From: Aeromicrobium terrae
GTDB taxonomy: Bacteria > Actinomycetota > Actinomycetes > Propionibacteriales > Nocardioidaceae
Assembly: GCF_008039565.1 (NCBI RefSeq)
Contig: NZ_VDUX01000001.1
Span: 434,001-498,000 of the forward strand
DNA length: 64,000 nucleotides
Reading direction: 5' to 3'
Numbering within the stretch: position 1 is the stretch's first letter; each line of letters opens with the position of its first letter. The notes under the pieces are model-generated. The model was not told the DNA's origin, made no database searches, and saw nothing but the letters and a program-made list of their open reading frames with translations. Shown in pieces: positions 47,046 to 59,791 of the stretch. The position numbers and the translations under genes were made by a program.

Positions 47046-47063
47046 TGAAACGTGTTCTAGTTT
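47046..47063 (+). promoter_or_regulatory. KstR-type operator and leaderless promoter
   Basis: TGAAACGTGTTCTA (47046-47059) fits the KstR consensus TnnAACnnGTTnnA at every fixed base. It overlaps TAGTTT (47058-47063), a TAnnnT -10 only 5 nt before the ATG at 47069, implying a leaderless transcript. The site lies between divergent fatty-acid/sterol-type reductase genes, so a TetR repressor of lipid catabolism could control both. Confidence 0.6.
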
Positions 47064-47068
47064 TGCTC

Positions 47069-47908
47069 ATGACGAACACGTACGGCAGCGACGTCCTCGC
47101 AGGCAAGGTGGCGTTCGTCGCGGGTGGCACCCGCGGCATGAACCTGGAGATCGCGCGGCGCTATGCCCAACAGGGCGCCAAGGTCGCGGTGCTCAGCCGC
47201 AACCAGGAGCGCGTCGACGCCGCCGTCGCGGAGCTGAAGGAGATCGGCGGCGAGGTGCTCGGCTTCAGCGCCGACGTCCGCGACTACGACGCGATCGACG
47301 TGGCGACCCGGGCCACCGCCGAGCAGCTGGGACCGATCGACCTGGTGGTCGCGGGCCAGGCCGGCAACTTCTACGCCCCGGCCAACGGGATGTCCGCCAA
47401 CGGGTTCAAGGCCGTCATCGACATCGACCTGCTCGGCACGTTCAACGTGTTCCGTGCCGCGTACGACGTCATCAACAAGCCCGGCGCGTCGATGATCGCG
47501 ATCACCGCGCCCGAGGCGGTGCGGCCGCTCAACTTCCAGGCGCACGTGTGCGCAGCGAAGGCCGGCGTGAACATGCTGATCAAGGTGCTGGCGCTGGAGT
47601 GGGGGCCGGAGGGCATCCGCATCAACGGCATCTCCCCCGGTCCGATCGAGGGCTCGTGGGGCATGGACAACGTCGCCACGCCGACGCAGGAGATGAAGGA
47701 CCGCGTCACCGAGGCGATGCCGCTGCGCCGCTGGGGCACGAACACCGACATCGCCGACAGTGCGCTGTTCCTGTCGTCCGACGCCGCGTCCTACGTGACC
47801 GGCACGATCCTGGACACCGACGGCGGCGCCGTGATCTCGATCCCCGGCACCGACAAGGCCGACCCGGACGACGTCCGCGTCAAGGGTCGCGGGCACAAGG
47901 TTGAGTAG
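47069..47908 (+). CDS. SDR oxidoreductase, 2,4-dienoyl-CoA-reductase-like
   Basis: 279 residues. AGGTRGMNLEIA is the NADP-binding glycine motif and AGQAGNFYAP replaces the usual NNAG. HVCAAKAGVNMLIKVLALEW has the catalytic Lys but no Tyr four residues earlier; this AHxxAAKAGV arrangement plus WGPEGIRINGISPGPI is typical of peroxisomal-type 2,4-dienoyl-CoA reductases that process unsaturated fatty acids during beta-oxidation. ATG 47069 sits on a probable leaderless promoter with a KstR-like box. Convergent with the GNAT gene, 1 bp apart. Confidence 0.8.
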   Translation: MTNTYGSDVLAGKVAFVAGGTRGMNLEIARRYAQQGAKVAVLSRNQERVDAAVAELKEIGGEVLGFSADVRDYDAIDVATRATAEQLGPIDLVVAGQAGNFYAPANGMSANGFKAVIDIDLLGTFNVFRAAYDVINKPGASMIAITAPEAVRPLNFQAHVCAAKAGVNMLIKVLALEWGPEGIRINGISPGPIEGSWGMDNVATPTQEMKDRVTEAMPLRRWGTNTDIADSALFLSSDAASYVTGTILDTDGGAVISIPGTDKADPDDVRVKGRGHKVE

Positions 47909-47909
47909 C

Positions 47910-48323
47910 TCAGAGCGTCTTGCCGAGGTGCACGCTCAGCGGCGCGTCCTTGTAAAAGCCGAACGCCGGGACGTCCTCGTAGCCGGCTGACCGGTACAGC
48001 GCGATGGCCTCGGGCTGCTCCAGGCCGGTCTCCAGCACGAACCGGGTGATGCCCGCCGCTGCCGCGTGCTGCTCGAGGTGGGCCAGCACCACGCGGGCGT
48101 GGCCGCGACCGCGGGCGGCCTCGCGCACGTACATGCGTTTGATCTCGGCCTCGGTGCCGCCGTGGCGGCGCCAGCCACCCATCGCGACCGGCACGCCGTC
48201 CTCGTAGGCCACGGCGAAGTACCCGCCCGGCGCCAGGAACTCCGTGGCGACGATCGGCGCGGTGTCGCCCTCGCCGCCGTACCGTCGCTGGTACTCCTGC
48301 TGGACCTCGGCGGTCAGCAGCAC
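47910..48323 (-). CDS. GNAT acetyltransferase downstream of arc; start probably further upstream
   Basis: 137 residues from GTG 48323: AEIKRMYVREAARGRGHARVVL is the beta4-alpha3 acetyl-CoA motif, and LETGLEQPEAIALYRSAGY the C-terminal GNAT pattern. The open frame continues upstream as L-E-I-R-D-V-P-Y-D-S-D-D-A, which looks like a natural GNAT N-terminus, but the only start there is CTG at 48362, two nt after the arc stop. A 150-residue product from CTG is therefore likely. The gene is coupled to arc. Substrate unknown. Confidence 0.8.
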   Translation of the reverse strand: MLLTAEVQQEYQRRYGGEGDTAPIVATEFLAPGGYFAVAYEDGVPVAMGGWRRHGGTEAEIKRMYVREAARGRGHARVVLAHLEQHAAAAGITRFVLETGLEQPEAIALYRSAGYEDVPAFGFYKDAPLSVHLGKTL

Positions 48324-48364
48324 CGCGTCGTCGCTGTCGTACGGGACGTCGCGGATCTCCAGCG

Positions 48365-50089
48365 TCAGAGGTACTGCCCCGTGTTGGCGACGGTGTCGAT
48401 GGAACGGCCGGGCTCGTTGCCGCCCTTGCCGGAGATGAGCGTGCGGATGAACACGATGCGCTCGCCCTTCTTGCCGGAGATGCGCGCCCAGTCGTCCGGG
48501 TTGGTGGTGTTCGGCAGGTCCTCGTTCTCCTTGAACTCGTCGAGGCAGGCCTGCAGGAGGTGCTGGACGCGGAGACCGTGCTGGTTCTGGTCCAAGTAGT
48601 CCTTGATCGCCATCTTCTTCGCCCGGTCGACGATGTTCTGGATCATGGCGCCGGAGTTGAAGTCCTTGAAGTACAGGACCTCCTTGTCGCCGTTGGCGTA
48701 CGTGACCTCGAGGAACTGGTTGTCCTCGGACTCGGTGTACATCCGCTCGACGGTGCGCTGGATCATCCCGTTCACGCAGGCCTGCTTGTCGCCGCCGAAC
48801 TCGGCGAGGTCGTCGGCGTGCAGCGGGAGCGACGTGGTCAGGTACTTGCTGAAGATGTCGCGGGCGGCCTCGGCGTCGGGGCGCTCGATCTTGATCTTCA
48901 CGTCCAGGCGGCCGGGCCGCAGGATCGCCGGGTCGATCATGTCCTCGCGGTTGGAGGCGCCGATGACGAGGACGTTCTCCAGGCCCTCGACGCCGTCGAT
49001 CTCGCTGAGCAGCTGCGGGACGATGGTGTTCTCGACATCGGAGGAGACACCCGACCCGCGGGTGCGGAACAGCGAGTCCATCTCGTCGAAGAAGACGATG
49101 ACCGGCGTGCCTTCGCTCGCCTTCTCACGGGCGCGCTGGAACACCAGGCGGATGTGCCGCTCGGTCTCGCCGACGTACTTGTTCAGCAGCTCCGGGCCCT
49201 TGATGTTCAGGAAGTAGGAGCGACCCTCCTCGCCGGTCTTCTCCGAGACCTTCTTGGCGAGGGACGCGGCGACGGCCTTGGCGATCATCGTCTTGCCGCA
49301 GCCGGGCGGGCCGTAGAGCAGGACGCCCTTCGGCGGCTTGAGCTCGTGCTCGATGAACACGTCGGGGTGCAGGTACGGCAGCTCGACGGCGTCGCGGATC
49401 GACTCGATCTGGCCGCCCAGCCCGCCGATGCTCTCGTAGTCGATGTCGGGGACCTCTTCGAGGACGAGCTCCTCGACCTCGCTCTTGGGCACCCGCTCGT
49501 AGACGTAGTTGGCACGGCCGTCGAGCAGCAGCGAGTCGCCGGCGCGCAGCTTCAGCCCGATCAGCGAGTCGGCCAGGCGGACGACGCGCTCCTCGTCGGC
49601 GTTGCCCAGCACGAGGGCACGCTCGCCGTCGGCGAGGATCTCCTTGAGCATCACGACCTCGCCGGTGGTCTCGAACTCCAGCGCGGCGACGACGTTCATG
49701 GCCTCGTTGAGGATGACCTCCTGGCCCTTGCGCAGGTCGTCCTTGTCGACCGCGGGGCTCACGTTCACACGGAGCTTGCGGCCGCCGGTGAAGACGTCGA
49801 CGGAGTCGTCGTCGTTGCGCTGCAGGAACGTGCCGAACCCAGTGGGCGGCTGGGCGAGGCGGTCGACCTCCTCCTTGAGGGTGACGATCTTCTCGCGGGC
49901 CTCGCGCAGCGTGGAGGTGAGGCGGTCGTTCTGCGACGTGGTGGCGGCGAGCCGGGCCTCGAGGTCGGACAGCCGGCTGTCGAGCGGGCCCTCCGAGCCG
50001 AGCCGGCGACGGAGGTGCTCGACCTCGTCGCGCAGGTAAGCGAGCTCGCGGTCCGAACCGCTCGTGTCGCCGTGATCCATGCTGCTCAT
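48365..50089 (-). CDS. arc: AAA+ proteasomal ATPase (Arc/Mpa)
   Basis: 574 residues: an N-terminal coiled coil (about 10-80) that binds Pup, tandem OB domains (85-240), and the AAA module with Walker A GPPGCGKT, Walker B FFDEMDS and arginine fingers in ILRPGRLD. The C-terminus GQYL carries the penultimate Tyr motif that opens the 20S gate. It recognises pupylated proteins, unfolds them and threads them into PrcAB. ATG 50089 chosen for AGGAGGTG 7 nt upstream; ATG 50080 is three codons later. Gene symbol mpa in mycobacteria. Confidence 0.97.
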   Translation of the reverse strand: MSSMDHGDTSGSDRELAYLRDEVEHLRRRLGSEGPLDSRLSDLEARLAATTSQNDRLTSTLREAREKIVTLKEEVDRLAQPPTGFGTFLQRNDDDSVDVFTGGRKLRVNVSPAVDKDDLRKGQEVILNEAMNVVAALEFETTGEVVMLKEILADGERALVLGNADEERVVRLADSLIGLKLRAGDSLLLDGRANYVYERVPKSEVEELVLEEVPDIDYESIGGLGGQIESIRDAVELPYLHPDVFIEHELKPPKGVLLYGPPGCGKTMIAKAVAASLAKKVSEKTGEEGRSYFLNIKGPELLNKYVGETERHIRLVFQRAREKASEGTPVIVFFDEMDSLFRTRGSGVSSDVENTIVPQLLSEIDGVEGLENVLVIGASNREDMIDPAILRPGRLDVKIKIERPDAEAARDIFSKYLTTSLPLHADDLAEFGGDKQACVNGMIQRTVERMYTESEDNQFLEVTYANGDKEVLYFKDFNSGAMIQNIVDRAKKMAIKDYLDQNQHGLRVQHLLQACLDEFKENEDLPNTTNPDDWARISGKKGERIVFIRTLISGKGGNEPGRSIDTVANTGQYL

Positions 50090-50170
50090 CAGCCACCTCC
50101 TGCTCGTGCTTGAAACCCTACCTGTTCACACGTGACAGAAAACGGCATCTCGGGGCGGTGTTTGTGACGA

Positions 50171-51058
50171 TCAGATGACGTCCGGATCCGGCTCGTCGAC
50201 GCCAGGAGGACGCGGACCGGTGTAGTCGGGCCCGTAGGCACCCGGCGCCGGGCGACGCGTCTTCTCCAGGCTCCGCTCTCCCGGCGCCATCCGGCGGGCC
50301 ATGGCGAGGAAGGCGGTGTGTCCGACCATCGAGTGCTTCGGGCGGACGGCCAGCCCCTCCAGGTGCCACTCGCGCTGGATGGTCTCCCACGCGACCGGCT
50401 CGGTGAACCCGCCCTCGGCCCGCAGCGACTCGACGAACAGCGACAGCTGCGTGGTGGTGGCGACGTAGGCGCAGATGACGCCGCCCGGCACGAGCCGCTC
50501 GGCGGCCAGCGGGATGCAGGTCCACGGGTCGACGAGGTCGAGGATCAGCCGGTCGATCTCGGGCTCGGCGACCACCTCCCGGACGTCGCCGACGGTGAGC
50601 GTCCAGGTCTCGGGGTCGGGCCCGGTGACCTGTTCGACGTTCTGGCGGGCGGTCTCGGCGAAGTCCTCACGCAGCTCGTACGACCCGACGTGACCGGTCG
50701 GGCCGACGGCGCGCAACAGGTAGACGGTGAGGCTGCCCGAGCCGGCGCCGGCCTCGACCACGCGGGCGCCCGGGAAGATGTCCGCCATCGTGACGATCTG
50801 CGCGGCGTCCTTGGGATAGACGACGGCGGCTCCGCGCGGCATCGACACCACGTACTCCGACAGCAACGGCCGGAACACCTGGTACTGGCCGCCGAGCGAC
50901 GACTCGACGACGATGCCCTCCGGCCGCCCGATGATGTCGTCGTGCCGGATCTGGCCCTTCTTGGTGGAGAACTCCAGACCGGCCTGGAGCCGCACGTTGT
51001 GCTTGCGGCCCTTGGCGTCGCTGAGCCGGACCCACTCCCCTTCAGTGAAGTGGGTCAT
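50171..51058 (-). CDS. trmI: tRNA (adenine-58-N1)-methyltransferase
   Basis: 295 residues. An N-terminal beta domain (FTEGEWVRLSDAKGRKHNVRL, FSTKKGQIRHDDIIGRPEG) is followed by the class I methyltransferase fold with VVEAGAGSGSLT as SAM-binding loop and LDLVDPW. Homologue of Rv2118c, which makes m1A58 in the T-loop of tRNAs. The proline-rich C-terminal tail is extra. Overlaps the upstream site-2 protease gene by 4 bp; 81 bp separate it from the arc start. Confidence 0.93.
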   Translation of the reverse strand: MTHFTEGEWVRLSDAKGRKHNVRLQAGLEFSTKKGQIRHDDIIGRPEGIVVESSLGGQYQVFRPLLSEYVVSMPRGAAVVYPKDAAQIVTMADIFPGARVVEAGAGSGSLTVYLLRAVGPTGHVGSYELREDFAETARQNVEQVTGPDPETWTLTVGDVREVVAEPEIDRLILDLVDPWTCIPLAAERLVPGGVICAYVATTTQLSLFVESLRAEGGFTEPVAWETIQREWHLEGLAVRPKHSMVGHTAFLAMARRMAPGERSLEKTRRPAPGAYGPDYTGPRPPGVDEPDPDVI

Positions 51059-51999
51059 GCGCCGTCCCGGTACGCGGTGTCGACGCGGCTGGCGAGCAGC
51101 ACCCCGGCGACTGAGCCGTCGGGCTCCTCGAGGACGTAGACCTCGGCCGGACGGGCGGCCATGGCGCGCAGCAGCGCCGTGCCCCGGAGGTCGACCGGCA
51201 GGTGCGGGGCGTCGTCAGGCACCGGCATCGCGGGGTCGAGGAGGAGCCGGGCGTGCAGGCCGTTGATCCGGGCGGTGCGGCTCGCGGTGCGCAGCGCGTG
51301 GCTCGCGCCTTCCCAGAGGAACCAGGCGACGACGAGCGCGAGCACCACGTCGAGGACGGCGGACTCCGAGCGGTCGATGACCAGGAGCACGGCCACGACG
51401 ACGCCGACTGCGGTGAGCCGTCCCAGCCACCCGGCGAAGCGGATGCCGGTGGCCTCGTGGCCGGTGACCTTCCAGACGATGGCGCGGAACACCCGGCCGC
51501 CGTCGAGCGGGAGGCCGGGCAGCAGGTTGAACGCGGCCACGAGGATGTTCACCCAGGCGACCGACCAGACGACGTCGTGCAGGACGCCGGGGTCCATGCC
51601 GTCGGCCCACGCCCGGGCGGCCAGCCCGATGGCCAGCGACGCCAAGGGACCGACGATCGCGGTGACCAGCTCCTGCCACGGAGTGCGGCTCTCGCCCTCG
51701 ACGGCCGTCTCCCCGCCGAGCAGGTGGAGGGTGATCGTGGGCACCCGCATGCCGAACGACCGCGCAGCGACGACGTGGGCGACCTCGTGCAGCAGGATCG
51801 ACACGTACAGCGCGACGACGAACACCGCGGCGACCGCATAGGGGTTCGTGTCGGTCTCGTCGTCGAAGCGCGGGGCGAACAGGACCACGAGGGCCACGCC
51901 CATGAGCAGCAGCGACGGCCGCGCCAGGACCTGGGCACCCGCGATCCGGCCGAGTCGCCACGCGCCCGGCGAGCGTGCCGGGGCTCCAGGGGTCGTCAC
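51055..51999 (-). CDS. Site-2-protease-like M50 membrane metalloprotease
   Basis: 314 residues with five to six membrane helices. ILLHEVAHVVAARSFG holds the HExxH zinc motif, and NLLPGLPLDGGRVFRAIVW the second (NPDG-like) motif with the third ligand Asp. The C-terminal 70 residues look like a partial CBS or regulatory domain. Such enzymes cut transmembrane anti-sigma factors or other membrane proteins. GTG start. First gene of a same-strand group with trmI, arc and a GNAT gene. Confidence 0.85.
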   Translation of the reverse strand: MTTPGAPARSPGAWRLGRIAGAQVLARPSLLLMGVALVVLFAPRFDDETDTNPYAVAAVFVVALYVSILLHEVAHVVAARSFGMRVPTITLHLLGGETAVEGESRTPWQELVTAIVGPLASLAIGLAARAWADGMDPGVLHDVVWSVAWVNILVAAFNLLPGLPLDGGRVFRAIVWKVTGHEATGIRFAGWLGRLTAVGVVVAVLLVIDRSESAVLDVVLALVVAWFLWEGASHALRTASRTARINGLHARLLLDPAMPVPDDAPHLPVDLRGTALLRAMAARPAEVYVLEEPDGSVAGVLLASRVDTAYRDGA

Positions 52000-52015
52000 G
52001 CGTCCAACGTAGCGG

Positions 52016-52663
52016 TCACGCGCCGCCGGCGAGCGCGTGCACGTCGCTCGGCGAGAGCCCGTCGAGCGTCCGGACCAGGACTCGCCGCGGCGCCTCCGGG
52101 ACGTTGACGACGTGCGGCACCACGATCACGAAGCAGCCGGCGGCGTTCGCCGACGTCGCCCCGGTGACCGAGTCCTCGACCGCCACGCAGTCGGCGGCGT
52201 CGACGCCGAGCATCTCCGCCGCGCGCAGGTAGGGCTCGGGGTGGGGCTTGCCGTGCGTGACGCGGTCACCCGTGACGACGGCCTGGAACGGCAGGGCGGC
52301 CGCCACCGGCGCCGCGATGGACTCGTAGGACATGGTGACCAGGGCCTGCGGCACTCCCTCGTCGGCGAGGGCGGTGATCAGCTCGACGGCACCCGGGCGC
52401 CACGGCACGTGCTCGGCGAGCGCCGACGCCACTCGGTCGACCAGCTGGTCGACGATCTGCTCCGGGGTCAGGTCGACGCCGAGTCGGGCCCGGATGTAGT
52501 GGCCGGCGTCGATCAGCGAGTTGCCCACCAGCTTCAGGCCGTCCTCGTCGGTCCAGACGGCGCCGTGCTCGTCGGCCAGGGCGTGCTCCCCCGCCATCCA
52601 GATGGGCTCGGTGTCGACCAGCGTGCCGTCGAGGTCCCACAGGACCGCCGCGATGTCTGCCAC
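52016..52663 (-). CDS. HAD-superfamily phosphatase (beta-phosphoglucomutase-like)
   Basis: 215 residues. WDLDGTLVDTEP is the nucleophile motif, VTMSYES motif II, GKPHPEPY motif III (Lys) and VAVEDSVTGA motif IV. Cap insertion at residues 15-85. Broad phosphatase or sugar-phosphate mutase activity is expected, with unknown substrate. GTG 52663 was chosen because the codons between ATG 52696 and it lack the local G/C third-position bias. Divergent from metH, 152 bp apart, and 16 bp after the M50 start on the same strand. Confidence 0.83.
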   Translation of the reverse strand: MADIAAVLWDLDGTLVDTEPIWMAGEHALADEHGAVWTDEDGLKLVGNSLIDAGHYIRARLGVDLTPEQIVDQLVDRVASALAEHVPWRPGAVELITALADEGVPQALVTMSYESIAAPVAAALPFQAVVTGDRVTHGKPHPEPYLRAAEMLGVDAADCVAVEDSVTGATSANAAGCFVIVVPHVVNVPEAPRRVLVRTLDGLSPSDVHALAGGA

Positions 52664-52815
52664 GGGTCGAGCGTACGGGCGCGCCCGTTCCGGCATGTGC
52701 GCGCCGCAACGTTCCGACTGATGAGACACTGGTCCGGTCGGTGGAACACCTGCGCGATAGCGCCGGTTGACCACCGTATCGTCGAGATTCGCCCACTCCC
52801 CTGAAGAGGAAGCCC
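52664..52815. other. Divergent gap between HAD phosphatase and metH
   Basis: 152 bp. A TTGACC -35-like hexamer (52767-52772) faces metH, but no -10 at a normal distance is convincing. I could not fold a cobalamin or SAM riboswitch here. GAAGAGGAAG just before 52816 is the metH ribosome site. Confidence 0.4.
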
Positions 52816-56577
<3,762 letters not shown>

Positions 56578-56606
56578 ATCCACCGCCCAGCGCCTAGGCT
56601 GGTCGT

Positions 56607-57449
56607 GTGGAAGACGTCTCGATCCCCCCGCTGCGCGACCCCTGGATGGTCGCGGCCTTCGAGGGCTGGAACGACGCCGCCGACGCGGCGTCGTCCGTCA
56701 TCGATCACCTCGTCGCCGAGTGGGACGCGGAGGTCCTGGTCGAGCTCGACCCTGAGGAGTACTACGACTTCCAGGTGAACCGCCCGCACGTGCATCCCGA
56801 CGAGGGCGGCACGCGTGCGATCGTCTGGCCGACGCCCACGCTGTACCTCGCCCGTCCGCCGGGTGCGCAGCGCGACGTGCTGCTGTTCCGGGCTCCTGAA
56901 CCGAACATCCGCTGGCGGTCGTTCTGCTCCACGGTCATCGGCCTGGCCCGTCTCGCCGGCGTCACGGAGCTGGTGACGATGGGGGCGCTGCTCGCCGACA
57001 CCCCGCACACCCGCCCGGTGCCGGTCAGCGGCTCGTCGTCCGATCCCCTGCTGACCGAGCGCCTCTCGCTCCAGCCGTCCACGTACTCCGGCCCGATCGG
57101 CATCAACTCGGTGCTGAGCGAGACCGCGGCGATCGAGGGCATCCCGTCGCTGTCGCTCTGGGCGGCCGTGCCGCACTACCTGGCCGAGCCGCCGTGCCCC
57201 AAGGCCACGCTCGCCCTGCTGGGCAGCCTCGAGGACGCCATCGGCGTCGGGCTCCCGCAGGGCAGCCTGGAGGAGCTCAGCGAGGCCTGGCAGCGCGGTG
57301 CCAGGGAGGTCGCCGACGCCGACCCGGACATCGCCGAGTACGTCCAGGAGCTGGAGAACGAGCGCGACACCAGCGAGCTCCCCGAGGCCTCCGGCGACGC
57401 CATCGCCCGCGAGTTCGAGCGCTACCTGCGCCGCCGCGACATCAGCTAG
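56607..57449 (+). CDS. PAC2-family protein
   Basis: 280 residues. VAAFEGWNDAADAASSVIDHL and the DFQVNRPHV segment are hallmarks of the PAC2 family (PF09754), named after eukaryotic proteasome-assembly chaperones. The actinobacterial members (Rv2125 type) form soluble trimers of unknown function. The C-terminal 60 residues are acidic and helical. GTG 56607 start. Presence in a proteasome-bearing region is suggestive, but a role in PrcAB assembly is not established. Confidence 0.87.
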   Translation: MEDVSIPPLRDPWMVAAFEGWNDAADAASSVIDHLVAEWDAEVLVELDPEEYYDFQVNRPHVHPDEGGTRAIVWPTPTLYLARPPGAQRDVLLFRAPEPNIRWRSFCSTVIGLARLAGVTELVTMGALLADTPHTRPVPVSGSSSDPLLTERLSLQPSTYSGPIGINSVLSETAAIEGIPSLSLWAAVPHYLAEPPCPKATLALLGSLEDAIGVGLPQGSLEELSEAWQRGAREVADADPDIAEYVQELENERDTSELPEASGDAIAREFERYLRRRDIS

Positions 57450-57464
57450 GCCCCCGGGTCCCCG

Positions 57465-57533
57465 AGATTTGGCCGGTTGCGCACCGAAAATCGCGTCGTC
57501 GCGCCCGAAAAGCGTGAGCAACCGGCCACATCT
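57465..57533. repeat. Imperfect palindrome with CGAGATTTG end, convergent intergenic
   Basis: AGATTTGGCCGGTTGC (57465-57480) pairs with GCAACCGGCCACATCT (57518-57533) with one mismatch over 16 bp. Inside lie two near-copies of CCGAAAA. The left end preceded by CCG matches the CGAGATTTG end of the element at 9152. It occupies the 96 bp between the convergent PAC2 and mshC genes and could terminate both. Confidence 0.65.
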
Positions 57534-57545
57534 GGAGGACCGGGG

Positions 57546-58748
57546 CTACAGGGCGATGCCCAGGAGGGCATCGAGGGCCGTGGCCACGGTGGCTGCTCCC
57601 TCGTCGTTGCCTTCTGCTGAGGCCCAGCGATCGACGGCGGCCAGTGCGGCCGGGGCGTCGAGGTCGTTCGCCAGCGCCTCGCGGACCTCGGCGACGAGCG
57701 CGTCGGCCGGCGGCGTCGATTTCCGCGCCACGGCCGCGCGCCAGCGCTCGAGGCGCTGCTCGGCGGCGGTGAGGTCGGCGTCGAACCACTCCCAGTCCTC
57801 GCGGTAGTGGTGGGCCAGCAGGGCGAGACGGATCGCCATCGGGTCGTGGCCGGCCTCCCGCAGCCGGGAGACGAGCACCAGGTTGCCCTTGGACTTCGAC
57901 ATCTTCTCGCCGTCGAAGCCGACCATGCCGGCGTGGACGTACGCGCGGGCGAACGGCTCGCCGGTGGCGACCTGCGCCTCGGCGGCGGACATCTCGTGGT
58001 GCGGGAAGACCAGGTCCGATCCCCCGCCCTGCACGTCGAACGTCGCGCCGAGGTGGTGGTGCGCGATGGCCGCGCACTCGATGTGCCAGCCCGGGCGGCC
58101 GGGACCGAGCTTCGAGTCCCACGACGGCTCGCCCTCGCGGGGTGCCTGCCACACCAGGCAGTCCAGCGGATGCTTCTTGCCCGGACGATCCGGGTCGCCG
58201 CCGCGCTCGCCGAACAGCGACCGCATCGTCGCCTCGTCGAACCCGGAGACCGAGCCGAACGAGTCGGCGGCATGGACGTCGAAGTAGAGGTCGTCGTCGA
58301 CGCGGTACACGTGGTCGCCGAGGCGCTCGACGAGGTCGACGACCAGGTCGATGGACTCGACGGCGCCGATGTAGTGCGCGGGCGCGAGCATCCGCAGCGC
58401 GGTCATGTCGTCGCGGAACAGCTGCGTCTCCCGCTCGGCGAGCTCGACCCAGTCCTCCCCCGTGGCCGTGGCGCGCTCCAGGAGCGGGTCGTCGACGTCG
58501 GTGACGTTCTGCGTGTAGACGACGTCGAGGCCGCGGTCGAGCCACTGGCGCTGCAGGAGGTCGAACGCGAGGTACGTGGCGGCGTGGCCGAGGTGCGTGG
58601 CGTCGTACGGCGTGATGCCGCAGACGTAGAGACGGGCCGTGTCGCTCGGGGCCGACTCGACCAGGGCGTCGGTGGCGCTGTCGTGGACCCGCAGCACGGG
58701 GGTGGATCCGTCGAGCGTCGGGACCTCGGGGCTCGACCAGCTGCGCAT
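57546..58748 (-). CDS. mshC: Cysteine:1D-myo-inosityl 2-amino-2-deoxy-glucopyranoside ligase
   Basis: 400 residues, class I cysteinyl-tRNA-synthetase-like. [17 protein letters not shown] replaces the cysteinyl-tRNA synthetase start (CysS has CGPTVY), which marks MshC. WHIECAA and the first Cys bind zinc, and [10 protein letters not shown] is the KMSKS loop. The tRNA-binding domain is short. It joins cysteine to GlcN-Ins in mycothiol synthesis. ATG start. The rest of the pathway is outside the window. Confidence 0.95.
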   Translation of the reverse strand: MRSWSSPEVPTLDGSTPVLRVHDSATDALVESAPSDTARLYVCGITPYDATHLGHAATYLAFDLLQRQWLDRGLDVVYTQNVTDVDDPLLERATATGEDWVELAERETQLFRDDMTALRMLAPAHYIGAVESIDLVVDLVERLGDHVYRVDDDLYFDVHAADSFGSVSGFDEATMRSLFGERGGDPDRPGKKHPLDCLVWQAPREGEPSWDSKLGPGRPGWHIECAAIAHHHLGATFDVQGGGSDLVFPHHEMSAAEAQVATGEPFARAYVHAGMVGFDGEKMSKSKGNLVLVSRLREAGHDPMAIRLALLAHHYREDWEWFDADLTAAEQRLERWRAAVARKSTPPADALVAEVREALANDLDAPAALAAVDRWASAEGNDEGAATVATALDALLGIAL

Positions 58749-58822
58749 GGGGTGAGCGTATCGACGTGGGACACGCGGCTCGGCGTCGGCCGTCGCGGTG
58801 CCCGGGGCGTCACAATGGCGAC

Positions 58823-59788
58823 GTGATCATCGACTGCGCGATCTACCGCCACGGGATCCGCGAGACCACACCGCACGAGCCCGACGCCATCGGCGAGGCG
58901 CTCGCCTCCCTGGACGACCCGCTCGACTTCATCTGGATCGGCTTGTTCGAGCCGGACCAGGACGAGCTCGCGAGGATCGCCGAGCCGCTGTCGCTGCACC
59001 CGCTGGCGGTGGAGGACGCGCTGGAGGCGCACCAACGCCCCAAGGTGGAGCGGTACAGCGACCACCTGTTCATGTCGATCCGCACGATCACGTACGACGA
59101 CGACCAGATCGAGACCGGCGAGATCAACCTGTTCCTCGGCCAGCACTTCCTGCTGACGGTGCGCCACGGGCCCGGCCACGACCTGCGCGAGGTGCGCCGG
59201 CGCGCGGAGGCCAACGTCAAGGAGCTCGAGCACGGTGCCATCGCCGCCCTCTACAGCGTCGTCGACTCGATCGTCGACGAGTACGAGGACGTCACCCTCG
59301 AGCTCGAGAACGACGTGCAGGAGGTCGAGGCGTCGGTCTTCTCGCACGAGCGCACGAGCGACTCCTCGCGCATCTACCTGCTCAAGCGAGAGACGCTCGA
59401 GTTCCGCCGGGCCGTCACGCCGCTGCGCGAGCCGATCCACCGCTTCGCCGTCGGCGCCATGCCGGAGGAGACGCAGCCGTACTTCCGCGACATCGCCGAC
59501 CACCTCGCCCGGGTGGCGGAGAGCATCGACGCCACCGACAAGCTGCTCGACAACGCCCTGAGCGCCCACCTCGCCCAGCTGTCGATCCAGCAGAACGACG
59601 ACATGCGCAAGCTAGCGGCGGGTGCCGCCCTCTTCGGCATCCCGACCGCCATCGCCGGCATCTACGGGATGAACTTCGAGCACATGCCGGAGCTCTCCTG
59701 GACGTTCGGCTACCCGCTTTGCATCGTGCTGATCGCCGCGCTCTGCTTCTACACCTACACGCGGTTCAAGAAGTCCGGCTGGCTCTGA
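58823..59788 (+). CDS. corA: CorA-type magnesium/cobalt transporter
   Basis: 321 residues: a cytosolic alpha/beta N-domain (1-140), a long helical stalk (140-265) and two C-terminal membrane helices. YGMNF after the first helix is the GMN selectivity motif. Forms pentameric divalent-cation channels. The GTG at 58823 is used because the ATG at 58815 stops after three codons. It faces mshC divergently across 74 bp and uppP convergently (3 bp apart). Confidence 0.93.
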   Translation: MIIDCAIYRHGIRETTPHEPDAIGEALASLDDPLDFIWIGLFEPDQDELARIAEPLSLHPLAVEDALEAHQRPKVERYSDHLFMSIRTITYDDDQIETGEINLFLGQHFLLTVRHGPGHDLREVRRRAEANVKELEHGAIAALYSVVDSIVDEYEDVTLELENDVQEVEASVFSHERTSDSSRIYLLKRETLEFRRAVTPLREPIHRFAVGAMPEETQPYFRDIADHLARVAESIDATDKLLDNALSAHLAQLSIQQNDDMRKLAAGAALFGIPTAIAGIYGMNFEHMPELSWTFGYPLCIVLIAALCFYTYTRFKKSGWL

Positions 59789-59791
59789 GCC

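Noticed and set aside
43138-47904. A 1588-codon open frame on the plus strand opposite dop and the acyl-CoA reductase
   Set aside because: Its composition is Arg/Gly/Val-rich low complexity, no family motif appears, and it mirrors well-identified genes on the other strand. It is a GC-skew artefact.
52664-52815. Cobalamin or SAM riboswitch upstream of metH
   Set aside because: Only 152 bp are available and no B12-box or SAM-core pairing could be found by eye; a covariance search would settle it.
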